From: Actinomycetes bacterium
GTDB taxonomy: Bacteria; Actinomycetota; Acidimicrobiia; Acidimicrobiales; Acidimicrobiaceae
Reading direction: 5' to 3'
Length of the DNA stretch: 45,459 nt
Assembly (NCBI GenBank): GCA_021784785.1
Contig: JAJYHJ010000176.1
Span: 1 to 45,459, forward strand
Shown: piece by piece, positions 27,858 through 36,233 of the stretch
Layout of the letters: each line of letters opens with the position of its first letter
Numbering within the stretch: position 1 is the first letter of the stretch
Translations under genes and position numbers: made by a program
The notes under the pieces: generated by a model
The model's database searches: none
Told to the model about the DNA's origin: nothing
The model's input: only the letters and a program-made list of their open reading frames with translations

Positions 27858-28361
27858 CTAGCCAGATCCATCTAACACGTCGTCTAAGTTGCACCAACCC
27901 GACAAGTGAGTCTTCGGCTCAAAGCAACCGACCAATTGAACCTCTACGCTGTTGAAATACTTACTCGCTCCCCAAGTAGATCTCCGGGCAATACTTATCA
28001 CCTTTATCACTTCCCAATCGCCGGTCGTATGCAGCAACCTGTAAGCCCTGAAGGGCTGGGCAAATAAGTCCATGCCATCTTCATTCGCTCCTAAGCATCC
28101 ACGCTGCACAAGTCCAATTGCCGCCTTAAAACTAAGCTTGTGGGACAGTTGAGGTGAAGTCGTCCTACGACAGGACGAGCTAGGCCGCACGAACATCGTT
28201 AGAGCCAAAACATCTCCGGATTGAGGGTCCGGATTCAGCGACATACTCGCACCACGACTTAGGTGAACGCTAGTAGGAAGTATTAATTGGATATCGACAA
28301 TAAACGACCTACGGGAGTAACCATCGATTCTTACAAGGAAATATGCCGGTTGGTGAGACAT
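27858..28361 (-). CDS. Hypothetical protein (167 residues)
   Basis: I do not recognise this protein. It begins MSHQPAYFLVRIDGYSRRSF and contains VDIQLILPTSVHLSRGASMS and a central SLNPDPQSGDVLALTMFVRP. It has no signal peptide, membrane segment or catalytic motif that I can see, and reads like a mixed alpha/beta soluble protein. Cysteines are scattered (five in all) without a metal-binding pattern. GGAAGAG lies about 11 nt before the ATG, which favours a real gene. It is flanked by gene-poor DNA, and the strong terminator at 28446-28480 separates it from the cox operon upstream. Confidence 0.5.
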   Translation of the reverse strand: MSHQPAYFLVRIDGYSRRSFIVDIQLILPTSVHLSRGASMSLNPDPQSGDVLALTMFVRPSSSCRRTTSPQLSHKLSFKAAIGLVQRGCLGANEDGMDLFAQPFRAYRLLHTTGDWEVIKVISIARRSTWGASKYFNSVEVQLVGCFEPKTHLSGWCNLDDVLDGSG

Positions 28362-28445
28362 CAGTTAATACTCTTCCTAAAGATACCAAAGGAAGTATCG
28401 ACCAACCACTAACGCGACTGTTAGGTTAAAGCGGCCTGAAGAATT

Positions 28446-28480
28446 AAAAAAACGGACCGTCACCTAACGCAACGGTCCGT
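28446..28480 (-). terminator. Strong intrinsic terminator of the cox operon
   Basis: On the minus strand, ACGGACCGT, an 11-nt loop and ACGGTCCGT form a perfect 9-bp stem followed directly by a run of seven T residues. It lies about 20 nt after the stop of the small membrane protein at 28500, so it marks the 3' end of the ctaB-to-small-ORF transcript. Confidence 0.9.
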
Positions 28481-28499
28481 CCATAATAACCAATCGCAA

Positions 28500-28628
28500 T
28501 CAAACCTTATTGGTTGGACGCTTTCTAACAAAAAAACCATAGATCAGTGCTGCGACAAAAACCCCAATAGGGATGATATAAGTCAAATCAGCACCTGCTT
28601 GACTGTTCGATCCGATAAAGCCAAACAC
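28500..28628 (-). CDS. Small single-span membrane protein after coxC
   Basis: A 42-residue protein starting at GTG 28628, with GGAGG 10 nt upstream, and ending with TGA at 28500. It reads MFGFIGSNSQAGADLTYIIP, then a hydrophobic helix (IGVFVAALIYGFF) and a basic end (VRKRPTNKV). An in-frame ATG at 28655 would add nine residues (MFVEGGAVS), but the ribosome-binding site favours GTG. Positive charges after the helix predict an outside N-terminus and inside C-terminus. It lies about 100 nt after coxC and immediately before the operon terminator, so it is probably a small oxidase subunit or assembly peptide, comparable in position to subunit IV peptides. I recognise no family. Confidence 0.7.
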   Translation of the reverse strand: MFGFIGSNSQAGADLTYIIPIGVFVAALIYGFFVRKRPTNKV

Positions 28629-28725
28629 GCTAACTGCACCTCCTTCTACGAACATCTCAACTTCTCACCCAATATCTTGCCGAGGTCAAAGCATAACGCT
28701 ACAACCTCAGCAAGATCACTTCGAC

Positions 28726-29376
28726 CTACGCAACCACGTAAAATATGACGTAGAAGACAACGGTAATTACAGCAAAGCTATTCAAAAAGAATGATATACC
28801 ATCCAGGTTAGCCCTGAACTGCTCAGCAATCGGAAGGCTCGAAAGACCGAGGCCACCATCTGCTATAGCCTTCTTCTTGATCTTCACCGACTTCATAACC
28901 TCTGTCTCTAACCCATATCCTGTGAGCAGTATCGCAAGCGCATTTACCGGCCCAAAGGCAACAAAGACGCTCGCGTAGCCAAAAGAGGATGGTTGGAAAG
29001 GAAGTCTCGTAAGCTCCCATATCTGAAGTCCACCAGCGACGATGACAAAGAGAGCAGCGAAGGCCCCAGCCACTTGCCAGTCGACTACCAGACCTCGCCG
29101 AAGCCTGCGAGCCCCAAAGTAGTTCACAAACGCTGCAGCAACGATAAGAACCATGATTGTCGTTCCTATAATCGTTGATGCCGTCATGTGATTTGGGTTC
29201 CACTGTCCATTTGAGTTCAACGACTGAAGGTAGAAGAAAGCAAACGCCAAGCCACCGTATAATGTCGCTACCATAGCTACGGCAGTTCTTGAAGCCGTCC
29301 ATGTCGCACCTAGTGATGCATCATGGTAGTACGCCTCTTCATCGATTACGGGCCTCTCATCAACATTAGATGCCAC
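28726..29376 (-). CDS. ctaE: Cytochrome c oxidase subunit III, divergent
   Basis: Subunit III of a heme-copper oxidase, 216 residues, with five predicted membrane helices (the classic form has seven, many bacterial forms five). The helix with LQIWELTRLPFQPSSFGYAS aligns with the family's QxxEWxxLPF...YGSxF segment. The usual GFHGxHV that follows is replaced by AFGPVNALAI, so the conserved His residues are lost. A charged loop, ETEVMKSVKIKKKAIADG, is unusual. The identification rests on weak similarity plus position directly after coxA, where its start overlaps the coxA stop. Confidence 0.75.
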   Translation of the reverse strand: MASNVDERPVIDEEAYYHDASLGATWTASRTAVAMVATLYGGLAFAFFYLQSLNSNGQWNPNHMTASTIIGTTIMVLIVAAAFVNYFGARRLRRGLVVDWQVAGAFAALFVIVAGGLQIWELTRLPFQPSSFGYASVFVAFGPVNALAILLTGYGLETEVMKSVKIKKKAIADGGLGLSSLPIAEQFRANLDGISFFLNSFAVITVVFYVIFYVVA

Positions 29377-31307
29377 TATACATCACTCCCAACTGAACTA
29401 ATCGATGGTGTAAGATCCGCCATTGGGCCAGCATTTGGGTTACCATACTCATACGGAGATGAAAGAATAACAGGGATACGCTCAAAGTTATCCTTCGGAA
29501 CCGGAATACCAACCTGCCACTCAAGACCACGAGAGTCCCAAGGATTCGGTTCGGACTTCGGTCTCGTCACCACCAACTGCCATATGAAGGTCACTACAAA
29601 GAACGCTAACGAAAGACCAAGACCATAGGCAGATATCGATACCCACTGATTCAAGGTTTGTAGTCTCGCCGCGTATTCAAATACTCTTCGTGGTTGACCT
29701 AGCCATCCGACGATAAACAGAGGCAGGAAGGTCGAGTTGAAGAACACAAACATCGTCCAGAAATGGATCTTTCCAAGCTTCTCAGAGAGCTTAATTCCAA
29801 AGAGTAATGGGGTGTAGTAATAGATAGCACCAAAGACGGCGAACATCAACTGCCCCATAATCGTAAAGTGGAAGTGAGCCATAACGAAGAAGCTTCCATG
29901 AACCAACGCATCTACAGGAACGTCGGAGTTATAGACCCCAGTAATTCCACCCCAGAGGAAGTTGAAGAACACGGCCAACATGAACAACATAGGCACATTG
30001 AAACGAAGTCTTCCTCGCCAAACCGTTCCCATACCTACTAGGTACAAGAAACCAGTTGGAATGGAGATTAACTCCGTTGACAACATGAACAGTGGACGCA
30101 TGTCTGGGTTCATTCCTGAAGCGAACAGATGGTGCTGCCAAACGAAGAAACTTAGCGTCGCCACTCCGATCATTCCAGCGACCGAGGTTTTGAAGGCAAA
30201 TATAGGTTTGCGCGCAAACACCGGAAGAATCTCCGTTGTCATTGCAAAGCCTGGAAGCGCCAACAGGTATACCTCAGGATGGCCGAAGAACCAAAAGAGG
30301 TTCTCCCATAAGAACGGAGATCCACCGTGCTGTCCATAGAGCATTGAGGTTTGAGCCGCTCGATCCATACCCATAACATAGAGTCCATCGATCAGAACTG
30401 GCACCGACAAGATCATGGTAAACGCCGTGGTTATCATTCCCCACGTGAGTATAGAGAGACGACTCCATCTCATACCTGGCGCTCGAAAGTTAATAATCGT
30501 TGCAACCATGTTTGTAGATGCCGCCAACATAGACATTGCCATCAGCGAAAAGCTAAAGAGATAGGCGTCTTGCCCCACTCCTCCTTGAATCGATAGAGGC
30601 GCGTAACCGGTCCAACCAGACTGAAATCCACCTTGCCAAAGTGCAGAGAGCAGGAAGAAGAACGCTGGAACAGTGAACCAGAACGACACTGCCTCTAGCC
30701 GAGGAAACGCCATCCTCTTGGATCCGATCATAAGTGGAATCAGAAAATTTCCAAAAGGTCCCATAATGACCGAAGTCATCATCATCATCATCATCGTGCC
30801 ATGTTCACCTACGATTTCAATGTAGGTGTCAGGACCCCAGATGTGATAAGTCGGCGATAGCAACTCAGTACGAATACCAAGCGCCAAGAGACCACCGACG
30901 AAGAAGTACAGCAACATCGCAAAAAGATACTGAATACCCACTACCTTATGGTCAGTTGAGTAAGAGAAGTACTCCCATAGCGAGTACTTATCCTTCTTCT
31001 CCGGCATAGGAGCTTCGCCACCCCAAAGCTTGGCTATCGGATGGTTTAATGCACCTAGTCCGATAAACCATGCCACGGTAGCGAAGATCGCACCAAGCAG
31101 CCAAGAGACGTCGTTTGTTCCGCTGTTTTGGACTGAGGCATAATGTCCTGCAATGACATTGCCCCACCAGTGACCAAAGAACCAGCCACCAGCGCCAAGT
31201 ATCGTCGCTGAGACTATGTTCCCACGGGCAAACCATCTGACTGCGGTTGATCCGCCAGCACCGCCAGACTGACCCACGCCAGTCGACTGCGACATATCAA
31301 TCGCCAT
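29376..31307 (-). CDS. ctaD: Cytochrome c oxidase subunit I (A-type) with altered proton channels
   Basis: Catalytic subunit of a terminal oxidase, 643 residues. All metal ligands are seen: His169 and His480 (heme a), His343, His392 and His393 (CuB), and His478 (heme a3). The GHPEVY motif with Glu345 and Tyr347 marks the A-type family. Two usual channel residues are missing. The Asp of DMAFPR is Arg198 (GSKRMAFPR), and the Lys of IPTGxK is Leu421 (IPTGFLYL). Two extra hydrophobic helices lie in an N-terminal extension before TDHKVVGIQY. Six consecutive Met (172-177) follow heme ligand His169. GGGAGGG lies 9 nt before the ATG. Confidence 0.95.
   Translation of the reverse strand: MAIDMSQSTGVGQSGGAGGSTAVRWFARGNIVSATILGAGGWFFGHWWGNVIAGHYASVQNSGTNDVSWLLGAIFATVAWFIGLGALNHPIAKLWGGEAPMPEKKDKYSLWEYFSYSTDHKVVGIQYLFAMLLYFFVGGLLALGIRTELLSPTYHIWGPDTYIEIVGEHGTMMMMMMTSVIMGPFGNFLIPLMIGSKRMAFPRLEAVSFWFTVPAFFFLLSALWQGGFQSGWTGYAPLSIQGGVGQDAYLFSFSLMAMSMLAASTNMVATIINFRAPGMRWSRLSILTWGMITTAFTMILSVPVLIDGLYVMGMDRAAQTSMLYGQHGGSPFLWENLFWFFGHPEVYLLALPGFAMTTEILPVFARKPIFAFKTSVAGMIGVATLSFFVWQHHLFASGMNPDMRPLFMLSTELISIPTGFLYLVGMGTVWRGRLRFNVPMLFMLAVFFNFLWGGITGVYNSDVPVDALVHGSFFVMAHFHFTIMGQLMFAVFGAIYYYTPLLFGIKLSEKLGKIHFWTMFVFFNSTFLPLFIVGWLGQPRRVFEYAARLQTLNQWVSISAYGLGLSLAFFVVTFIWQLVVTRPKSEPNPWDSRGLEWQVGIPVPKDNFERIPVILSSPYEYGNPNAGPMADLTPSISSVGSDV
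30777..30794 (-). repeat. (ATG)6 trinucleotide tract in coxA
   Basis: Six consecutive ATG codons encode Met172-177 in a membrane helix next to the heme a ligand. The tract is a perfect trinucleotide microsatellite and could vary in length without shifting the frame. Confidence 0.95.
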
Positions 31308-31390
31308 TAATATTTCCCTCCCATTCGTGAGATTGATTAACTTGGAGATCCAGAATAACTTCTGTCTCCACTACGAAACGAGTTACTCGC

Positions 31391-32275
31391 TTAACCATTG
31401 AAGTACTGTCCACCAGCGACGTTGTCATTTGGAACATATACGCTTGAGTACTTCGGCAAGAGCTTCGTCAAAGGCGCATTCTGCGTTTCCATACTGGTCG
31501 CCCACTGATAGAAAGCGCTCTGGGACACCACTTTGCCGTAGTTATACATTGCACCATGCCAAATACCACAGAGTTCGTCACAGCGCACTACGAACCTACC
31601 AGTCTGCTGAGTCTTGGTATAAGCGACGTTATTAACCTCAGGGTTAGCGTCAGCCTTCACACCAAGCTGATATGCCCAAAAGTCATGGATAACATCAAGA
31701 GACGTAACGTTGAACTGTATCTCGGTATTTACCGGTAGAACCAACGAAGTCGTCTCCATTCCACCAAACTGTGGCCAACGGTAAGTAAAGCGCCACTGCT
31801 GGGCTATTACCTGAACCTGAAGCATATGGGTCGTATCTGCTGGCTTCCAGATAGGTGAAGGGCCTTCACCAACACCTGCGCCAGCCGGTATAACCAACTC
31901 GTAGGTTCCAAACCCTGCTAGCGTAAGAACCAAGACGGCGGTAACTGCGTACCAGAGCGCTTGAGTCTTGCGATTGCCTTTCATGTAGTAGCCGTCTTCG
32001 TGATCGCCGCGATCGCGGAACTTGACTATTACATACGCTCCATATACCCAGACCATATACAGCACGGGCACTGACATAACAGTAAGAACTTTGAAGTCAA
32101 ACTGCTGTCCTGCTGCAGATGTCGTCATGGTACCAGGAGGCATGTGAGGTCCCCACACGAACCAAACCACCAGGTCTGTAATCAACGAAAGGATAAACCA
32201 TATCGCTACGATTCGAGAACCGTGCTTTCTGGCTATCGCTGCTGGAGAACCACTATCTTCTGTTTTTAGTGCCAC
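31391..32275 (-). CDS. ctaC: Cytochrome c oxidase subunit II with CuA site
   Basis: Subunit II takes electrons at the binuclear CuA centre, 294 residues. Three hydrophobic segments lie at about 22-40, 62-85 and 105-127; two is the usual number. The aromatic strip QQWRFTYRWPQ precedes the cupredoxin domain. CuA ligands are complete: His197 (DVIHDFW), Cys232, Glu234, Cys236, His240 and Met243 (CDELCGIWHGAM). GTG at 32275 overlaps the stop of the upstream cupredoxin gene by one base (TAGTG), so the two are probably co-translated. Between it and coxA is an 83-bp gap. Confidence 0.95.
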   Translation of the reverse strand: MALKTEDSGSPAAIARKHGSRIVAIWFILSLITDLVVWFVWGPHMPPGTMTTSAAGQQFDFKVLTVMSVPVLYMVWVYGAYVIVKFRDRGDHEDGYYMKGNRKTQALWYAVTAVLVLTLAGFGTYELVIPAGAGVGEGPSPIWKPADTTHMLQVQVIAQQWRFTYRWPQFGGMETTSLVLPVNTEIQFNVTSLDVIHDFWAYQLGVKADANPEVNNVAYTKTQQTGRFVVRCDELCGIWHGAMYNYGKVVSQSAFYQWATSMETQNAPLTKLLPKYSSVYVPNDNVAGGQYFNG

Positions 32276-32955
32276 TACTTCACCACCTCAACAAATCCAG
32301 CCATGTAACCGATACTTTGCATAGGTCCGCCGTTCCCATTCAAGTACCCAAGACCACAGGGGATAAAGCACTGCCACCGATAGTTGTGCACAGTTTTACC
32401 TGAGTAAAAGGTGAACTCGATAAGGTTATGAGCCTCACTCGGATTGCATGGTCCGACTTCACAAAAGTTCTTGGCTTCGCCGTTTACACCAGGAAGCGCA
32501 ACGTTTACACCAAGACCCGGCACATCAAAGTTATGAGCAACGCCATTTCCTGCATAGGAGTTCACCAGACTTACTGACTGTCCATTTACAGTGATTGCAT
32601 TTCCAACGGTGCCAATCTCTTTACCCCAATACGGGTTTCGAAGTGCACCACCGCTGTCGTACTCATATAGTTTCACATGCACATACGTGTTTACGGGAAC
32701 CGTAAACAGCGTTGTCTGCTTGTACTGTCCATTAGCTCCCTGTATCCAATAACCCACCCATGTAGGATGAGGTCCAACGCCCACGGCACCGTCTACTTGC
32801 ATCGTCACGTTTACCGTGTTCGGCTGCGTAGCAGCTGGCACCGCCGATACCACTGGCGGACTTGTACGTAGATAACCAAATATGCCGAATAGAATAAGTC
32901 CTATAGCGGCTGCAAAGGCGACTAAGACGAGACCCGCTCGTGCTCCTTTCGACAA
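32275..32955 (-). CDS. Membrane-anchored CuA-like cupredoxin lacking one His ligand
   Basis: A 226-residue protein with one N-terminal membrane helix (about 7-29) and an external cupredoxin domain. The C-terminal part, YRWQCFIPCGLGYLNGNGGP followed by YMAGFVEVVK, resembles the CuA loop of ba3-type subunit II (C-x3-C-GLGH-x2-M-x-G). Cys196, Cys200, His141 (AHNFDVP) and a Met (212 or 218) are kept. The CuA His position is Tyr204, and 12 extra residues sit in the loop. Two further Cys (165 and 170, FCEVGPC) may form a disulfide. It could be a subunit-II-like electron entry protein or a copper chaperone. TTG start; GGGGG lies a few bases upstream. It is translationally linked to coxB. Confidence 0.7.
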   Translation of the reverse strand: MSKGARAGLVLVAFAAAIGLILFGIFGYLRTSPPVVSAVPAATQPNTVNVTMQVDGAVGVGPHPTWVGYWIQGANGQYKQTTLFTVPVNTYVHVKLYEYDSGGALRNPYWGKEIGTVGNAITVNGQSVSLVNSYAGNGVAHNFDVPGLGVNVALPGVNGEAKNFCEVGPCNPSEAHNLIEFTFYSGKTVHNYRWQCFIPCGLGYLNGNGGPMQSIGYMAGFVEVVK

Positions 32956-32968
32956 CCTAACCCCCTTT

Positions 32969-33301
32969 TCAGTTAGTAGTTAGCGTCAACCAATAATTAC
33001 CATGCTTATACTGAACAACTTGAGCATCCATTGCTCGTGCGACCGAAGCACTGTCGAAAGATCCATCTGGATCCGTGACAGAGGCTTCTGGTCCTTCCCA
33101 TCGGTAGTCCACACCAAAGAGGATTTCACGATCCTCTAAGAGCGGTCTAACCGAAACCTTAAAGAGTTCACCAAGCCACTTGGCGTTCTGCTTTAAAACC
33201 TTCATCGTGTAGATCTTCGGCCCATCGCGCCCTTCAGACCTTATCACTGAGAAAAACCTTAGACTCGACTGAGGCTTAATGCGAAGCATCTGAGAACTCA
33301 T
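32969..33301 (-). CDS. Unknown 110-residue protein in the cox operon
   Basis: I do not recognise this protein. It lacks membrane segments and a signal peptide. It starts MSSQMLRIKPQSSLRFFSVI, contains GPKIYTMKVLKQNAKWLGELF, and ends with HGNYWLTLTTN. The charge and length suggest a small cytosolic protein. Its ATG follows the stop of the tlpA-like gene with no gap, and the cupredoxin gene starts 13 nt after its stop, so it is firmly part of the operon. A role in oxidase assembly or regulation is a guess from position only. Confidence 0.7.
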   Translation of the reverse strand: MSSQMLRIKPQSSLRFFSVIRSEGRDGPKIYTMKVLKQNAKWLGELFKVSVRPLLEDREILFGVDYRWEGPEASVTDPDGSFDSASVARAMDAQVVQYKHGNYWLTLTTN

Positions 33302-33955
33302 CTACTTAGAAACCTTTTCTAATGCTTTCAGGTTCTGCATTAAAACACTCTTACTCATGGTGCCAAGAATCTCTCGATAGATCTTGCCACTGGGCTCAAC
33401 AAACAAAGTGGTAGGTAGTCCCACCAACTTAAAGGCTCCCTGCAGAGACACCTTAGGATCGAAAGCAACCGGGTACGTAACACCGTACTTTGAAAGAAAC
33501 TTGGTCGCTGAAGATCTCACGTCGTTCTCGTCCACTCCCAAGAACGTAACGCGACTCGAGAATTCTTTAGAGGTCGTTGCCAGCGTCGACATCTCCGCTT
33601 GACAAGAGGTACACCACGACGCAAAGAAGTTGATAACCGCTGGTTTACCGGCCACAAAGCTCGAACCTATTTGCGCTGGTCCTTGAAGTCCAGCAAGCGA
33701 GAAGTTCGGTAGTTGTTTGCCCTGTAAAGGACCGGTCAAAGTGGTACCCGATTCACTAGCAATAAGATTGTTAGTTGCACCGTGTGCCTTTACCACGACT
33801 GTAGAAAGATACACTGCAAATACCACGACGAAGATTGCCGTCACCAGTAAGACCATTGCAAGAACTTTCTTTGGTGAATGCGGTAAAAAAGTACGAGTCT
33901 GCTCCGGGCCTCGAACCACTGAAGCCCGCTCTTTAAACGTGGTAGACAAGTACAT
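33302..33955 (-). CDS. TlpA/ResA-type membrane thioredoxin-like protein
   Basis: A 217-residue thiol-disulfide protein with one N-terminal membrane helix (about 30-52) and an extracytoplasmic thioredoxin fold. The active site is FFASWCTSCQAEM (CxxC). GLPTTLFVEPSGKI contains the cis-Pro and the usual downstream strand. Proteins of this type keep cysteines reduced for cytochrome c or CuA maturation. Its place between ctaB and the coxB-coxA genes points to CuA assembly. The start overlaps the ctaB stop by 23 nt, and the ATG begins MYLSTTFKER. Confidence 0.92.
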   Translation of the reverse strand: MYLSTTFKERASVVRGPEQTRTFLPHSPKKVLAMVLLVTAIFVVVFAVYLSTVVVKAHGATNNLIASESGTTLTGPLQGKQLPNFSLAGLQGPAQIGSSFVAGKPAVINFFASWCTSCQAEMSTLATTSKEFSSRVTFLGVDENDVRSSATKFLSKYGVTYPVAFDPKVSLQGAFKLVGLPTTLFVEPSGKIYREILGTMSKSVLMQNLKALEKVSK

Positions 33956-34838
33956 CCACCCCCATAAAGATAAACAGCAGCATGAGATAGGTGATGGAGT
34001 AAGAAAACACTCTCATAGCAACCTTGGGACTCTCGGTCTTGAATAGTCGGTATGAGTAACCAAAGAACCCAGCCCCTAAAGTCAACGCGGCCAAATCATA
34101 CAATAGACCCAGGTGAGCTACAGGGCCTAGCAACAGGGTCACCGCAGTCAATATCAGCGTATAAACCATAATCTGAATAGATGTAGAACGCATCGACGTT
34201 ACGGAGGGCATCATCGGCACATTCGCCTTTGAGTAGTCCTCTTTGTATCTAAAAGCCAAAGCCCAAAAGTGTGGCGGTGTCCACAGGAAGATTATCAGGA
34301 ACATAAGTAGAGAAGACAAAGTTATATTATTTTGAACTGCTGCCCACCCAACAAGCACCGGCACCGCTCCAGCCGCTCCACCAATCACAATGTTTTGAGA
34401 TGTCGACCGCTTTAGCCACAAAGTGTAGATAAAAATATAGAACAACGCCGCTGATAAGGCAAGCACAGCAGAAAGAAGGTTGTCGCCGCTGTAGAGCATC
34501 GCGAATGCGACGACCTCTAAAGCCGCTGCAAACACAAGTGCACCTGTTGGGGTTACATCTCCAGTCACCAGTGGTCGATGTTGTGTTCGCTTCATAACCG
34601 CATCTATGTCACGATCAAACCACATGTTCACAGCGTTTGCCCCACCCGCTGCCAAAGTTCCGCCGATCACAGTTATCACCATCTTCCAAAGAGATGGGAC
34701 TCCCCCTTTAGCCACCACCATCGCTGGAACGGTTGTAATGAGAAGCAGCTCGATTATCCGCGGCTTCGTAAGGGCCACGTAGCCCCGTAACTGCCGCGAG
34801 ATGGGAACTGCCTTTGACGCCGATATATACGAATCCAT
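33933..34838 (-). CDS. ctaB: Protoheme IX farnesyltransferase (heme O synthase)
   Basis: Attaches a farnesyl group to heme B to give heme O, precursor of heme A. It is a 301-residue, UbiA-superfamily membrane protein with about nine helices. YVALTKPRIIELLLITTVPA, then NAVNMWFDRDIDAVMKRTQH with the Asp-rich prenyl-diphosphate site, and RPLVTGDVTPTGAL are diagnostic. The second conserved loop HFWALAFRYKEDYSKANVPM is also present. It is the first gene of the cox operon. GAAGGG precedes the ATG. The 166-bp gap to the divergent peptidase gene presumably holds both promoters. Confidence 0.96.
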   Translation of the reverse strand: MDSYISASKAVPISRQLRGYVALTKPRIIELLLITTVPAMVVAKGGVPSLWKMVITVIGGTLAAGGANAVNMWFDRDIDAVMKRTQHRPLVTGDVTPTGALVFAAALEVVAFAMLYSGDNLLSAVLALSAALFYIFIYTLWLKRSTSQNIVIGGAAGAVPVLVGWAAVQNNITLSSLLMFLIIFLWTPPHFWALAFRYKEDYSKANVPMMPSVTSMRSTSIQIMVYTLILTAVTLLLGPVAHLGLLYDLAALTLGAGFFGYSYRLFKTESPKVAMRVFSYSITYLMLLFIFMGVDVLVYHV

Positions 34839-35004
34839 TCACCCTTCACTTTCAAACCAGCTACCGTAAACCGCTTACTGTCCGAGTAGAACTTTCTATA
34901 TTCTCCACCTTAGCCTATGAGTTAAGTTATGGAAAGGTAAAGAAACATTAGTCTGAGAGTAAAGCAACAACCTTACTTAGAAAGTTAACAGAAAAAACCA
35001 AGAA

Positions 35005-36123
35005 ATGGGACCGATTATCACAAAAAATCGCGTTGAAGATCTAAAAACTCTTCTTCGACATCGTAAAGATGAAGCTATTTTTATATCTAAGTTAGAAAAC
35101 GTTAGATATCTGACGGGATTCACTGGATCCAACGGCGCTCTCTTGGTCTTCACCCACCAAGACATATCGCCTATTTTCTTTACAGATAGCCGTTATGAAG
35201 AACAGTCGGCGATCCAACTGACCGCCTCGAACTGCGAAGACATCAAGGTCTTGGTAAGTCGTCCCAATGGGCCTAAGTTGCTCGAACAGGTCAGTTCAGA
35301 GGCGTTACGGCACGACATTCAAACTTTACTCATCGAGTCTTCAGATCTGAGAGTCTCCGCCCTCGAAGAGCTAGGCACCTTTCTTGCCACTCACATCGAC
35401 ACTAAATCTTCCATCGGAGTAGTGGAGTCGCTTCGGCGCAAAAAAGACGACGCAGAGTTGCAAGCGATAGAACGGGCCTCTGAGATCGCTGACCAGGCGC
35501 TTATACGAGTAAAGGGATTACTTCGCGAAGGTACGTCGGAGCGAGACTTCGCAGTTGAATTAGAGTACCAGATGATGAAGCTCGGTGCAGATGAGAGATC
35601 CTTTGCATCTATCGTCGCTAGTGGGCCGAGATCGTCTCTCCCTCATGGACATCCGACCGACAGGGTCATAGCCGAAGGCGACGTGGTGATAGTCGACTTT
35701 GGAGCAATCTACAACGGATATCACTCCGACTGCACTCGAACGTTTTCCATAGGCGAACCCACTCCTCAGGTGCAAGAGGTTTATGATCTTGTGCTTAGCG
35801 CTCAACTCGAGGTTATATCACATGTAAGGGCAGATAGCAGCTGCAAGTCTTTAGACGAAATCGCACGGGACGTTCTCAGAAAAAGTGGTGTAGAACACCT
35901 CTTCATCCATAGTCTCGGACATGGCGTTGGCCTTGAAGTACACGAAGAACCTTTCCTATCTGCTCGTAGCGAAACGGTGCTGAGCCCCAGATACGTTATC
36001 ACGGTTGAGCCCGGCGTGTATCTGCCTGAGCTCTTCGGAGTTCGCATTGAAGACACCTTGGTGGTGACAAAAGACGGATCAAAGGCGTTGACAAAGGTCG
36101 ATAAAGACTGGATCATCTCATGA
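35005..36123 (+). CDS. M24-family metallopeptidase (Xaa-Pro aminopeptidase/dipeptidase type)
   Basis: A 372-residue cytosolic pita-bread peptidase that removes residues next to proline. The N-terminal creatinase-like domain includes NVRYLTGFTGSNGALLVF. The two-metal centre is complete: Asp (VDFGAIYNGYHSDCTRTF, two Asp), His (HSLGHGVGLEVHE), Glu (TVEPGVYLPE) and Glu (GVRIEDTLVV). No strong ribosome-binding site precedes the ATG. This gene lies before efp, a common pairing in actinobacteria, with a 110-bp gap. Confidence 0.92.
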   Translation: MGPIITKNRVEDLKTLLRHRKDEAIFISKLENVRYLTGFTGSNGALLVFTHQDISPIFFTDSRYEEQSAIQLTASNCEDIKVLVSRPNGPKLLEQVSSEALRHDIQTLLIESSDLRVSALEELGTFLATHIDTKSSIGVVESLRRKKDDAELQAIERASEIADQALIRVKGLLREGTSERDFAVELEYQMMKLGADERSFASIVASGPRSSLPHGHPTDRVIAEGDVVIVDFGAIYNGYHSDCTRTFSIGEPTPQVQEVYDLVLSAQLEVISHVRADSSCKSLDEIARDVLRKSGVEHLFIHSLGHGVGLEVHEEPFLSARSETVLSPRYVITVEPGVYLPELFGVRIEDTLVVTKDGSKALTKVDKDWIIS

Positions 36124-36233
36124 CAATCATCTCTTATAACATCGCAATATCACTATGCGGTCAATAACTCTTCGTCATCACTAAACTGAAGGCCAAAACA
36201 TCAACGATCGACAATCGACTATACGAGGCAATT

